Assembly: GCA_003487005.1 (NCBI GenBank)
Contig: DNFG01000042.1
Span: 1 to 18,875 of the forward strand
Length of the DNA stretch: 18,875 bases
Reading direction: 5' to 3'
Source: Bryobacterales bacterium
Lineage (GTDB): Bacteria; Acidobacteriota; Terriglobia; Bryobacterales; Bryobacteraceae
Positions 1-7,621 of the stretch are shown piece by piece. The position numbers and the translations under genes are program-made. The notes beneath the pieces were generated by a model that saw nothing but the letters and a program-made list of their open reading frames with translations, made no database searches and was not told the DNA's origin. Numbering within the stretch: the stretch's first letter is position 1; each line of letters starts with the position of its first letter.

Positions 1-277
1 CTCCCGCGAAGGCTGGAAAGCCTGCAGTGGGCTCACGGGGTCAAAGTCCTCGTCCCCCCATTGCAGAATTCGTCATGCCACTTGTTATGAGCAACTTACA
101 GACGAACCACCCAGCCTCGCCCGCACCAAGCAGGCAAGCACGGACGAGCCAGAAGACCAGGTCTGCCTACCGGCCAAACCGGCCCGCTCCACCACTACCC
201 CTCTGGAGCCAAGCCCACCGGCGCCTCGCCAAAGACTCCATTCCTCACCGTTCTGTTACACTCAAGGTGACCCCACC
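1..277. other. 5' leader upstream of purQ, no gene assigned
   Basis: I see no convincing gene here. The frame that runs into purQ is open from base 2, but it has no ATG and encodes an unlikely Cys/Pro/Ser-rich composition. A second open frame (27-281) is also low-complexity Pro/Arg/Ser and matches nothing I recognise. In particular I do not see purS, the small partner gene that often precedes purQ. The only clear signal is the ribosome binding site AAGGTGA at 264-270. The operon promoter may lie here or upstream of the window; I could not pick a convincing -35/-10 pair. Confidence 0.5.
264..270 (+). promoter_or_regulatory. Ribosome binding site of purQ
   Basis: AAGGTGA lies 7 bases before the ATG at 278. 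It fixes the purQ start, because the open frame continues upstream without an ATG. Confidence 0.7.
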
Positions 278-949
278 ATGAGATTCGGCGTCGTTGTTTT
301 TCCCGGCAGCAACTGCGATCACGATGCCTGGTATGCCGTGACCGCCAACCTCGGACACCAGGCTGATTTCCTCTGGCACGGCGACCGCAACCTCAAGGGT
401 GCCGACTGTGTCATCCTCCCCGGCGGCTTCTCCTATGGCGACTACCTCCGCTGTGGAGCCATCGCCAAGTTTTCGCCCGTCATGGAGAGCGTCAAGCGCC
501 ATGCCGCCGAAGGCGGACTCGTACTCGGCATCTGCAACGGCTTCCAGGTTCTCACCGAGTGTGGACTGCTGCCCGGATCGCTCGTCCGCAACCGCAACCT
601 CAAGTTCATCTGCAAGCCTGTGGACCTGATCCCCGCCACCCGCAACTCCCCCTTCACCCACGCCATCCCCGCCGGCGCCACCCTCACCATCCCCATCGCC
701 CACGGCGAGGGCTGTTATACCGCCACCCCCGAGACCCTCGACCTGCTCGAAGCCGAGGATCGCGTCGCCTTCCGCTATGCCGATAACCCCAACGGCAGCC
801 TCCGTGATATTGCCGGCATCTTGAGCGACAACCGCAATGTCCTCGGCCTGATGCCTCACCCCGAACGCGCCACAGATCCCCTGATGGGCTCCGTTGACGG
901 ACGCCTCATCTTCGAATCCCTCATCGCCAACCTCACGCCCGCCAAATAA
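278..949 (+). CDS. purQ: Phosphoribosylformylglycinamidine synthase, glutaminase subunit PurQ
   Basis: PurQ hydrolyses glutamine and channels the ammonia to PurL, which turns FGAR into FGAM (step 4 of de novo purine synthesis, cytoplasm). The 223-residue length is typical of the separate bacterial subunit. It is a class I glutamine amidotransferase: the N-terminus [14 protein letters not shown] is typical of PurQ, the nucleophile is Cys86 in GICNGFQ, and the other triad residues are His194 and Glu196 in MPHPE. The oxyanion-type loop [13 protein letters not shown] (48-60) is also present. The start at 278 has a good ribosome binding site. Five bases separate it from purL, so the two are almost certainly co-translated in one operon. 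No oddities seen. Confidence 0.97.
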   Translation: MRFGVVVFPGSNCDHDAWYAVTANLGHQADFLWHGDRNLKGADCVILPGGFSYGDYLRCGAIAKFSPVMESVKRHAAEGGLVLGICNGFQVLTECGLLPGSLVRNRNLKFICKPVDLIPATRNSPFTHAIPAGATLTIPIAHGEGCYTATPETLDLLEAEDRVAFRYADNPNGSLRDIAGILSDNRNVLGLMPHPERATDPLMGSVDGRLIFESLIANLTPAK

Positions 950-954
950 CCGTC

Positions 955-3195
955 ATGAGCGAAATCACCCCCGAAGTCATCGCGGCGCACCAACTGACGC
1001 CGGATGAATACGACCGCATTGTCGCCATCCTCGGCCGCACGCCCAACCTCACTGAACTTGGCATTTTCAGCGTGATGTGGAGCGAGCACTGTTCCTACAA
1101 AAGCTCCCGCCTGCACCTGAAAAAGCTGCCCACGCGGTCGCCCCGCGTCGTCCAGGGGCCGGGTGAAAATGCCGGCATTCTCGATATCGGCCAGGACGCC
1201 GAAGGCAACGACTGGTGTATCGCCTTCAAGATCGAATCCCACAACCATCCGTCGTTCATTGAGCCCTTCCAGGGCGCCGCGACGGGTGTCGGCGGGATTC
1301 TTCGCGACATTTTCACGATGGGCGCGCGGCCGATTGCCGTGATGGACGCGCTCCGTTTCGGCCCGCTCGACCATCCCACTTCGGGTGCGCGCAACCGGCG
1401 CATCCTCGATGGCGTCGTCTCCGGCATCGCGCATTACGGCAACTGCTTCGGCGTGCCCACCGTCGGCGGCGAGACCGTCTTCGAACCTTCCTACAACGGC
1501 AATCCGCTGGTCAATGTCTTCGCCCTGGGCGTCTTCCGGAAGGACCAGATCTTCTACGGCAAAGCCAGCGGCGAAGGCAATCCCGTCATCTATGTGGGTG
1601 CCAAGACCGGCCGAGACGGCATTCACGGCGCCTCGATGGCGTCGGCCGAGTTCACCGAAGAGTCCAAGCAGAAGCGCCCCAATGTCCAGATGGGCGATCC
1701 CTTCATGGAAAAACTCCTGCTGGAAGCCTGCCTGGAAGCCATGGCCACCGGCGCCATCGCGGGGATTCAGGACATGGGCGCCGCCGGGCTCACCTGTTCG
1801 ACTTGCGAGATGGGCTCACGCGCGGGCACCGGCATCGAGTTTGACCTCGCGCATGTCCCGCAGCGCGAGAAGGGCATGACCCCGTACGAGATCATGCTCT
1901 CCGAATCGCAGGAACGCATGCTGCTCGTCGCCTTCAAGGGCCGCGAAAACGAAGTTCTGGATGTCTTCAAGAAGTGGGGCCTCGACGCCAATATCATCGG
2001 CCAGGTCACCACGGACGGCATTCTGCGCGTCAAGAACCACGGCGAAGTGGTCGCCGAAATTCCCAATCGCCCCCTGGCCGACGAAGCCCCTCTCTACGAC
2101 CGCCCGCACACGCAACCGCTCCGCATCGCGCCTCTCGAAGCCCCCGCTTTCGCTTCCGCGGATCTCACCGCCGACCTCTTCACGCTCGCCGCCTCCGGCG
2201 ATCTCTGCGACAAACGCTGGATCTGGGAGCAGTACGACTACATGGTCCGGACCAACACCCTTGCCGGACCCGGCGGAGACGCGGCGATCGTCCGCATCAA
2301 GGAGACCGGCACCTCCGTCGCCATGGCCTTGGACGGCAATGGCCGCTACACTCTGCTCGATCCCCGTGAGGGCGTCAAGCTGATGGTCGCCGAATGTTGC
2401 CGCAACCTCTCCTGCGTCGGCGCCGAACCCGTCGGGGCCACCAACAACCTGAACTTCGGCAATCCCGAACGCCCCGAGATCATGGCCCAGCTCGTCGAGG
2501 CCATCGAGGGCATGGCCGAAGCCTGCGCCTTCTTCGAAACGCCCATCACCGGCGGCAACGTCTCGCTCTACAACGAAACCCTCGGCGATCCTATCTTCCC
2601 TTCACCCGTACTCGGCATCGTCGGCCTGCTGCCGACCGGCGAACCGGCCGGCATCGGCTTCCGCGAAGAAGGCCACGCAGTCTACCTCCTCGGCGGTCTC
2701 GGCGATGCCGACGACCGGCGCATGGGCGGGACGCAGTATGCCAAGCAGGTGCTGAAGGACCTCTGGGGGCTTCCGCCGCGCCTTGACATGGCCTTTGAAA
2801 AGCAGGTGCAGACCGCTGTCCGTGAAATCGCCCGGTCCGGCATCGCCCAGTCGATCCACGACGTGAGCGACGGCGGCCTCGCCTGGGCTCTCGCCGAATG
2901 CGCTTTCCCGAACGGCATTGGTGTCGTGGCCGAACTGGATTCGGATCTGCGCCCTGAACTGCTGCTGTTCCACGAAGGACCCTCGCGCGTCGTCGTTTCG
3001 ACGGCCGATCCGGCAGCCCTCGAAGCCCTGGCCGCACGCCATGGCGTGCCCGCTCTTCGCCTGGGATTGACGGTCGCAAACCGCCTGTCTCTCGCCAATC
3101 ACGGCGCCACTCTGATCGATACTCCGGTGGACGCTCTCAAGGAGCGCTGGTCCACCGCGCTGGCATCCCAACTGGAGGCGGAACTTCATGTCTGA
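955..3195 (+). CDS. purL: Phosphoribosylformylglycinamidine synthase, synthetase subunit PurL (short form)
   Basis: PurL is the ATP-dependent synthetase that uses PurQ-derived ammonia to make FGAM. At 746 residues it is the short PurL that works in a complex with PurQ and PurS, unlike the ~1300-residue fused enzyme of enterobacteria. Visible landmarks are SEHCSYKSS with the conserved His45, ESHNHPS (94-100), [10 protein letters not shown] (111-120), GARP (123-126), [12 protein letters not shown] near residue 500, GGNVSLYNE near 530, and [14 protein letters not shown] near 635-648. These show both AIRS-like halves are intact. The gene starts 5 bases after purQ and its last 8 bases overlap purF. 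The required third subunit PurS is not encoded in the window. Confidence 0.97.
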   Translation: MSEITPEVIAAHQLTPDEYDRIVAILGRTPNLTELGIFSVMWSEHCSYKSSRLHLKKLPTRSPRVVQGPGENAGILDIGQDAEGNDWCIAFKIESHNHPSFIEPFQGAATGVGGILRDIFTMGARPIAVMDALRFGPLDHPTSGARNRRILDGVVSGIAHYGNCFGVPTVGGETVFEPSYNGNPLVNVFALGVFRKDQIFYGKASGEGNPVIYVGAKTGRDGIHGASMASAEFTEESKQKRPNVQMGDPFMEKLLLEACLEAMATGAIAGIQDMGAAGLTCSTCEMGSRAGTGIEFDLAHVPQREKGMTPYEIMLSESQERMLLVAFKGRENEVLDVFKKWGLDANIIGQVTTDGILRVKNHGEVVAEIPNRPLADEAPLYDRPHTQPLRIAPLEAPAFASADLTADLFTLAASGDLCDKRWIWEQYDYMVRTNTLAGPGGDAAIVRIKETGTSVAMALDGNGRYTLLDPREGVKLMVAECCRNLSCVGAEPVGATNNLNFGNPERPEIMAQLVEAIEGMAEACAFFETPITGGNVSLYNETLGDPIFPSPVLGIVGLLPTGEPAGIGFREEGHAVYLLGGLGDADDRRMGGTQYAKQVLKDLWGLPPRLDMAFEKQVQTAVREIARSGIAQSIHDVSDGGLAWALAECAFPNGIGVVAELDSDLRPELLLFHEGPSRVVVSTADPAALEALAARHGVPALRLGLTVANRLSLANHGATLIDTPVDALKERWSTALASQLEAELHV

Positions 3196-4615
3196 TGGCT
3201 TGCCTTTCGACAAATTCAAGGAAGAATGTGGCGTTTTTGCCGTCTACGGGCATCCCGAAGCCGCCAATCTGGCCCACCTTGGGCTCCACGCTCTCCAGCA
3301 CCGCGGCCAGGAGAGCGCCGGCATCTCCGCCAGCGACGGCAAGATGGTCTACACCCACAAGTCGATGGGCCATGCCGCGGACATCTTCACCGCCGGCGTA
3401 TTGAACCGCCTCCCCGGGCACATGGCCATCGGCCACACCCGCTACTCCACCGCCGGCGACACCGCCATCCTCAACGCGCAACCGTTCTCGGTGGACTGCC
3501 ACAAAGGGAAGATTGCCGTCGCCCACAACGGCAACATCACCAACGCGCGCGAACTCCGCCGCGACCTTGAACTCGCGGGCTCCATTTTTCAGGCTTCCAG
3601 TGACACCGAAGTCGTGCTCCACCTCGTCGCCCGCTCCGGCCAACCCACGCTCGAAACCGCTCTCCGCGAGGCTCTGCTCGAACTCGATGGCGCTTATTCG
3701 CTCGTCTTCCTTGCCGGGGACCGCGTCATCGTCGCCCGTGATCCCCACGGCTTCCGCCCTCTCGCCATCGGACGCATGAACCTGCCCTCCGGGCCCGCAT
3801 ACGTCTTTGCCTCCGAAACCTGCGCCTTCGACCTGATCGATGCTCACCACATCGGCGACGTCGAACCCGGTGAAATGGTCATTGCCGGGCCCCAGGGGCT
3901 CACCCGCCAATACTTCACCCCGCCCGCCAAGAAGACCTCCCAGTGTGTCTTCGAACACGTGTACTTCTCTCGCCCTGATTCGGTGGTTTTTGGCCGCTCC
4001 GTCCATCAATCCCGCGAAATGATGGGCCGCCTGCTCAGCCAGGAATGTCCTGTTGATGCCGATGTCGTCGTTCCGATTCCCGACTCGGGCGTGGCCGCGG
4101 CGCTTGGCTACTCCCACGCTTCCGGCATTCCCTTCCGCCATGGCCTGATTCGCAACCATTACGTCGGCCGGACCTTCATCGAACCCTCCCAGGCGATCCG
4201 CGACTTCGGCGTCCGTCTCAAATTGAATCCCGTCCGCGAACTGCTCGCCGGCAAACGCGTCATCCTTGTTGACGACTCGCTCGTTCGCGGCACGACATCG
4301 CAGAAGATCGTCCGGATGGTCCGGACGGCCGGAGCCAAGGAAGTGCACCTCCGCATCAGCTGCCCGCCGACCATCTCCCCCTGTTTTTACGGCGTCGATA
4401 CCCCCACCAAGCGCGAATTGATCGCCGCCAACCAGAGCGTGGAAGAGATCCGCCAGTTCATCGGCTGCGACACCCTGGCGTACCTGTCGATCGAACAGTT
4501 GACCACCGCCGTCGAGGATACTGACCGCCGCTACTGCTATGCCTGTTACACGGGCAATTATCCCACGCCCCTCGTCAACATCGAGGACCTGATGAACTCG
4601 CGCCCGAACCGCTGA
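3188..4615 (+). CDS. purF: Amidophosphoribosyltransferase PurF, iron-sulfur type with propeptide
   Basis: PurF catalyses the committed step of purine synthesis, PRPP plus glutamine to phosphoribosylamine. The N-terminal Ntn-hydrolase glutaminase domain has Cys14 preceded by a 13-residue leader ([13 protein letters not shown]). By analogy with Bacillus PurF this leader is removed so that Cys14 becomes the N-terminal nucleophile. The C-terminal phosphoribosyltransferase domain has the PRPP loop [13 protein letters not shown] (358-370). Cys253, Cys399, Cys450 and Cys453 sit where the Bacillus-type enzyme binds its [4Fe-4S] cluster, so this is the oxygen-sensitive, metal-containing class rather than the E. 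coli class. The start ATG overlaps the end of purL by 8 bases, with GGAGG at 3174-3178 nine bases upstream, indicating translational coupling. Feedback inhibition by purine nucleotides is expected from the family. Confidence 0.97.
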   Translation: MSDGLPFDKFKEECGVFAVYGHPEAANLAHLGLHALQHRGQESAGISASDGKMVYTHKSMGHAADIFTAGVLNRLPGHMAIGHTRYSTAGDTAILNAQPFSVDCHKGKIAVAHNGNITNARELRRDLELAGSIFQASSDTEVVLHLVARSGQPTLETALREALLELDGAYSLVFLAGDRVIVARDPHGFRPLAIGRMNLPSGPAYVFASETCAFDLIDAHHIGDVEPGEMVIAGPQGLTRQYFTPPAKKTSQCVFEHVYFSRPDSVVFGRSVHQSREMMGRLLSQECPVDADVVVPIPDSGVAAALGYSHASGIPFRHGLIRNHYVGRTFIEPSQAIRDFGVRLKLNPVRELLAGKRVILVDDSLVRGTTSQKIVRMVRTAGAKEVHLRISCPPTISPCFYGVDTPTKRELIAANQSVEEIRQFIGCDTLAYLSIEQLTTAVEDTDRRYCYACYTGNYPTPLVNIEDLMNSRPNR

Positions 4616-4618
4616 CCG

Positions 4619-5809
4619 ATGCCCCAGGTTTCTTCTTCCTCCCTCGCGGTGCCGCACTCGCGGATCCGTGAAATCGCCGATCTCGCCATGTCCATGGACG
4701 GCGTGCTGCGCCTCTATTTCGGCGAATCCACCCTGCCCACGCCGGAATTCATCCAGCAGGCCGCCATCGACGCAATGCGCGCCGGCTACACCGTGTACAC
4801 CGAGAACGCCGGCCTGCCGTCTCTGCGCCAGACCCTCGCTGCCCACTACCAGCGCCTTCACCAGGTGGCGCTGGACCCCGCCTCCGAGATCGTGGTCACC
4901 GCCTCCGGCGTCCAGGCGCTGAACATGGGCATCTCCACTTGCCTCGATCCCGGCGATGAAGCCATCGTGCTGACCCCCGCCTGGCAGAACCAGATGTCGA
5001 TCGCCCGGATGGCCGGCGCGACGCCCGTCGAAGTGCCGCTCGTCTTTCAGGACGCTCGCTTCCACGTCGATTTTGCAGCCCTGGAGCGCGCAGTCACGCC
5101 CAAGTCGCGCCTGCTGGTTTACACTTCGCCATCCAACCCCCTCGGCTGGGTCGCTACCGTCGACGAACAGCGTGCCCTGCTCGACTTTGCGCGGCGACAC
5201 GACCTCTGGCTTTTGGCCGACGAAGTTTACGAGCGGCTTTACTACCCGGCCGATGCCCCCGCCGGCACGCCCACGCCCTCCATTCTTCGCCTGGCCACGC
5301 GCGACGATGCCGTGATCGTCGTTCAGTCCGTTTCCAAGAGCTATTGCATGACCGGATGGCGCATTGGCTGGATCGTCGCCCGCCGCGACTTCGCCGAGCG
5401 GGCCACCAAGCTGAACGAATTCGTGGTCTCCTGCGCGGCGGGCTTCTCCCAGCGTGCCGCCGAAGCGGCGCTGGTTCATGGCGAATCCGCCATTGTGGAA
5501 ATGCTGGCCCACTACCGGGCTAACCGCGCGCTGTGTCTCGATGCTCTCCGCGGCCTCGACGGGGTCACCGTTCCCGAACCCGACGGCGCCTTCTATCTCT
5601 TCCCAACGATCGCCGGCCTTCGTGACCCGCTCGAGTTTTGTAAGCAACTGCTCCGCGAGGAGCACGTCGGCGTCGCGCCGGGGTCCGCTTTCGGCTCGGG
5701 CGGCGATTCATCGATCCGGATCTGCTATGCCGTCGGCCGCGACGTGCTCGAACCCGCGCTCGACCGCCTCGCCGGCTTCCTCCGGCGCACGCGCGATCAG
5801 CGCGACTGA
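4619..5809 (+). CDS. PLP-dependent aminotransferase, fold type I (aspartate aminotransferase-like)
   Basis: This is a 396-residue class I/II aminotransferase. The expected PLP residues are visible: Asn173 in SPSNPLG, Asp201 and Tyr204 in ADEVYERL, the Schiff-base Lys240 in SVSKSYCMTGWRIGW, and the substrate carboxylate-binding Arg367 in SSIRICYA. The substrate cannot be read from sequence; aspartate, alanine or aromatic amino acids are all possible. It begins 3 bases after the purF stop, so it is probably the last gene of the purine operon. Aspartate is consumed twice in purine synthesis (PurC and PurA steps), which makes an aspartate-forming role attractive but unproven. Its last 102 bases overlap the 3' end of the convergent methyltransferase gene. 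Confidence 0.9.
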   Translation: MPQVSSSSLAVPHSRIREIADLAMSMDGVLRLYFGESTLPTPEFIQQAAIDAMRAGYTVYTENAGLPSLRQTLAAHYQRLHQVALDPASEIVVTASGVQALNMGISTCLDPGDEAIVLTPAWQNQMSIARMAGATPVEVPLVFQDARFHVDFAALERAVTPKSRLLVYTSPSNPLGWVATVDEQRALLDFARRHDLWLLADEVYERLYYPADAPAGTPTPSILRLATRDDAVIVVQSVSKSYCMTGWRIGWIVARRDFAERATKLNEFVVSCAAGFSQRAAEAALVHGESAIVEMLAHYRANRALCLDALRGLDGVTVPEPDGAFYLFPTIAGLRDPLEFCKQLLREEHVGVAPGSAFGSGGDSSIRICYAVGRDVLEPALDRLAGFLRRTRDQRD

Positions 5810-6454
5810 TTCCCGCCCGTCCAGACGGATCTCCTTCGGCTGGTCGGCCCGCTGGAACAGCCAGCAGCGCTCCACTCGCAAGCCCGCCGCTTCCGCCGCC
5901 CGGCGCAGCACCACGTCGTCGAGCAAATGCACCGCCCTCGGCATCTGGCTGAACTGCCGGTGCCGGGCGTACACGCTCAACTTGGCGATGTAGCCCGGCC
6001 AGCGGACGCCCGCCTCCACCCGCCGCGCATACTCCTCCCAAAACCCCTCGAAAATGGCCTGAAACGGCGTTACCGCCTGCAAATACAGCCGCCCGCCGGG
6101 CTTGAGCCATCGCGCGACCGCCGCCAGACCCCGCTCCAGTTGCCGCCCCGTGAGAAAGTGGACCACGTTTGAAATGTGCACTGAGTGCAGCGTTTCCGGC
6201 TCGAAGAACAGGTCCTTGGGGAAGTGTCCCGGCCTCAACGTCAATCGCGACCCAGCAGGCGCGCGCCGTTCGAGTTCCTCGAGATGTTCCGCGTGGAGGT
6301 CGTTCGCGATCACCCTCGCGCCTGTCCCGAGCGCTTCCAGGCACGCCGCTCCGAATGCCGCGCCGATATCGAGCACCGGCGTCTCGCCCGCCCGGCGGCA
6401 GTCTTCCACCCAGGCGCGGCTCAGTTCGCTCACTTCGGCCGACACCCAGCCCAT
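5708..6454 (-). CDS. Class I SAM-dependent methyltransferase
   Basis: From the ATG at 6454 this is a 248-residue Rossmann-fold methyltransferase. Motif I is VLDIGAAFGAAC (27-38), the acidic motif II region is NDLHAEHLEEL (51-61), and the post-core LKPGGRLYL (117-125) is typical of the family. The methyl acceptor is unknown. The frame stays open upstream to 6544, which would overlap the end of the amidohydrolase gene. The residues just before Met1 (NPDGRPRRVLTRNR) look protein-like, so a GTG start at 6472 or the ATG at 6544 remains possible; none has a good ribosome binding site. The recognisable core ends around residue 222, and the last ~34 codons lie over the convergent aminotransferase gene. 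It follows the amidohydrolase by about 40 bases on the same strand. Confidence 0.85.
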   Translation of the reverse strand: MGWVSAEVSELSRAWVEDCRRAGETPVLDIGAAFGAACLEALGTGARVIANDLHAEHLEELERRAPAGSRLTLRPGHFPKDLFFEPETLHSVHISNVVHFLTGRQLERGLAAVARWLKPGGRLYLQAVTPFQAIFEGFWEEYARRVEAGVRWPGYIAKLSVYARHRQFSQMPRAVHLLDDVVLRRAAEAAGLRVERCWLFQRADQPKEIRLDGRESVALIARAPEEAGEAVERGFEHVAADGIADPDR

Positions 6455-6494
6455 CCGGTTGCGCGTCAGCACCCGCCGCGGGCGACCGTCCGGG

Positions 6495-7568
6495 TTATTC
6501 AGGGAACGCGGAGGCGTCGATTCCGGGGATGATCCGCAGCGCATTCTTGTAATAGAGCTTCTTCAGCACGTCGTCGGGCAAATCCAGACCGTACATTTTC
6601 CAGAAAGCGTGGCGCTTCCGGTAGTAGTCAAAGTATTCGTCGGCCGTCTCCAATACCCGGAAATAGTATGGATATTCGGTCGGCTGCCAGGAGTCCTTGC
6701 CGAACAAGACCCGGTCCTGGTATTTGACGAACCACGCCCGCGCGAACCTCGGTTGCCGTCCGAGTTCCGCCAGCACTGCCCCGATCTCCGTGTACACGTT
6801 CGGACATTCATCCAGCAGGCGGCCCAAACGGCCCAAATCCCCGCCAAACCAGCCCAGATGCGCGTTGATGAACGTCGTTTTCGGATGCTTCCGGAACAGA
6901 TTGTGCTGCTCGGCGATCAGCATCTCCCAGGGGTCGTTCCGTTCGGGCGGCCGCCGCCGCCCGGGGATCTCGTGCAACTCGATCCACCGCTCGTTGAACT
7001 TGTCCACCGGTTCCCAGAACTGTTTCGGGTCCGCCGTGTGAATCAAAACCGGCTTTTTATACTGCGCGCAAATCTGAAAGACCATGTCAAAACGCGGGTC
7101 GTCCGTCTTGATCCGGCGCCCCTGGCCGTCCTTCAGATCCATGCCAAAATTCTTGAAGAACTTCAGCCCGGCCGCGCCGTTCTTGAAGTCCTGTTCGAGT
7201 TGAGCGGCCACCCGGTCGGGGAAGTCCGGCGCATCGATGTCGCGAAAATCGAGGCTGGCGAAGATGACGAATCGCCCCGGCGCCATCTTGCGGCTGCTTT
7301 CGACCGCATTCTTGAGACGGTCGCCGTAGCCGCCGCTCAGGTTGACGAGCACGCGCAGGTTCAGCGCGTCCATCTGCTCGAGGAGCAGCGCGTAGCTCTC
7401 CGCCGGCATCGGAAACCGGTGATGCGAGTGGGCGTCAATGATCGGGTACTTCGCTTTCGGACGCAGGTTCTCCGGGACCACCAGCGACGACTTCGGCTCG
7501 TACTCGCGGATGTCCATCGTCTGGCCGGGAGCCAATAGCGGCAGCAGTAACAGCAGTGCGCGGCGCAT
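6495..7568 (-). CDS. Secreted metal-dependent amidohydrolase (Amidohydro_2-like TIM barrel)
   Basis: The start at 7568 is chosen because it gives a clean signal peptide, MRRALLLLLPLLAPGQ; the longer frame from 7628 adds an unrelated hydrophilic leader. The 357-residue product resembles amidohydrolase family 2 (PF04909), which contains hydrolases and decarboxylases. Metal and catalytic candidates are His47 and His49 in DAHSH, Lys136 in GLKFFK, His177 in LIHTAD, His237 in INAHLGW and Asp292 in FGKDSW, in the expected order around the barrel. The substrate is unknown. Export puts the enzyme in the periplasm or outside. It diverges across 53 bases from the outer membrane receptor-like gene at 7622, so the two may serve one substrate; that is inference. 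Confidence 0.85.
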   Translation of the reverse strand: MRRALLLLLPLLAPGQTMDIREYEPKSSLVVPENLRPKAKYPIIDAHSHHRFPMPAESYALLLEQMDALNLRVLVNLSGGYGDRLKNAVESSRKMAPGRFVIFASLDFRDIDAPDFPDRVAAQLEQDFKNGAAGLKFFKNFGMDLKDGQGRRIKTDDPRFDMVFQICAQYKKPVLIHTADPKQFWEPVDKFNERWIELHEIPGRRRPPERNDPWEMLIAEQHNLFRKHPKTTFINAHLGWFGGDLGRLGRLLDECPNVYTEIGAVLAELGRQPRFARAWFVKYQDRVLFGKDSWQPTEYPYYFRVLETADEYFDYYRKRHAFWKMYGLDLPDDVLKKLYYKNALRIIPGIDASAFPE

Positions 7569-7621
7569 GAAGCGTATTGAACCACAGTCCGCCGCCGGGA
7601 TGGCGCTGATAAACTGAATGG

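Noticed and set aside
2..277. In-frame upstream extension of purQ
   Set aside because: No ATG is present, the composition is unlike coding sequence, and the PurQ family begins at [10 protein letters not shown] with a good ribosome binding site.
3137..5665. Long open frame (842 codons) on the - strand across purF and the aminotransferase
   Set aside because: It is antisense to two clear enzymes with intact motifs. The translation is Gly/Val/Asp-rich with no recognisable domain, a known effect of high-GC third positions.
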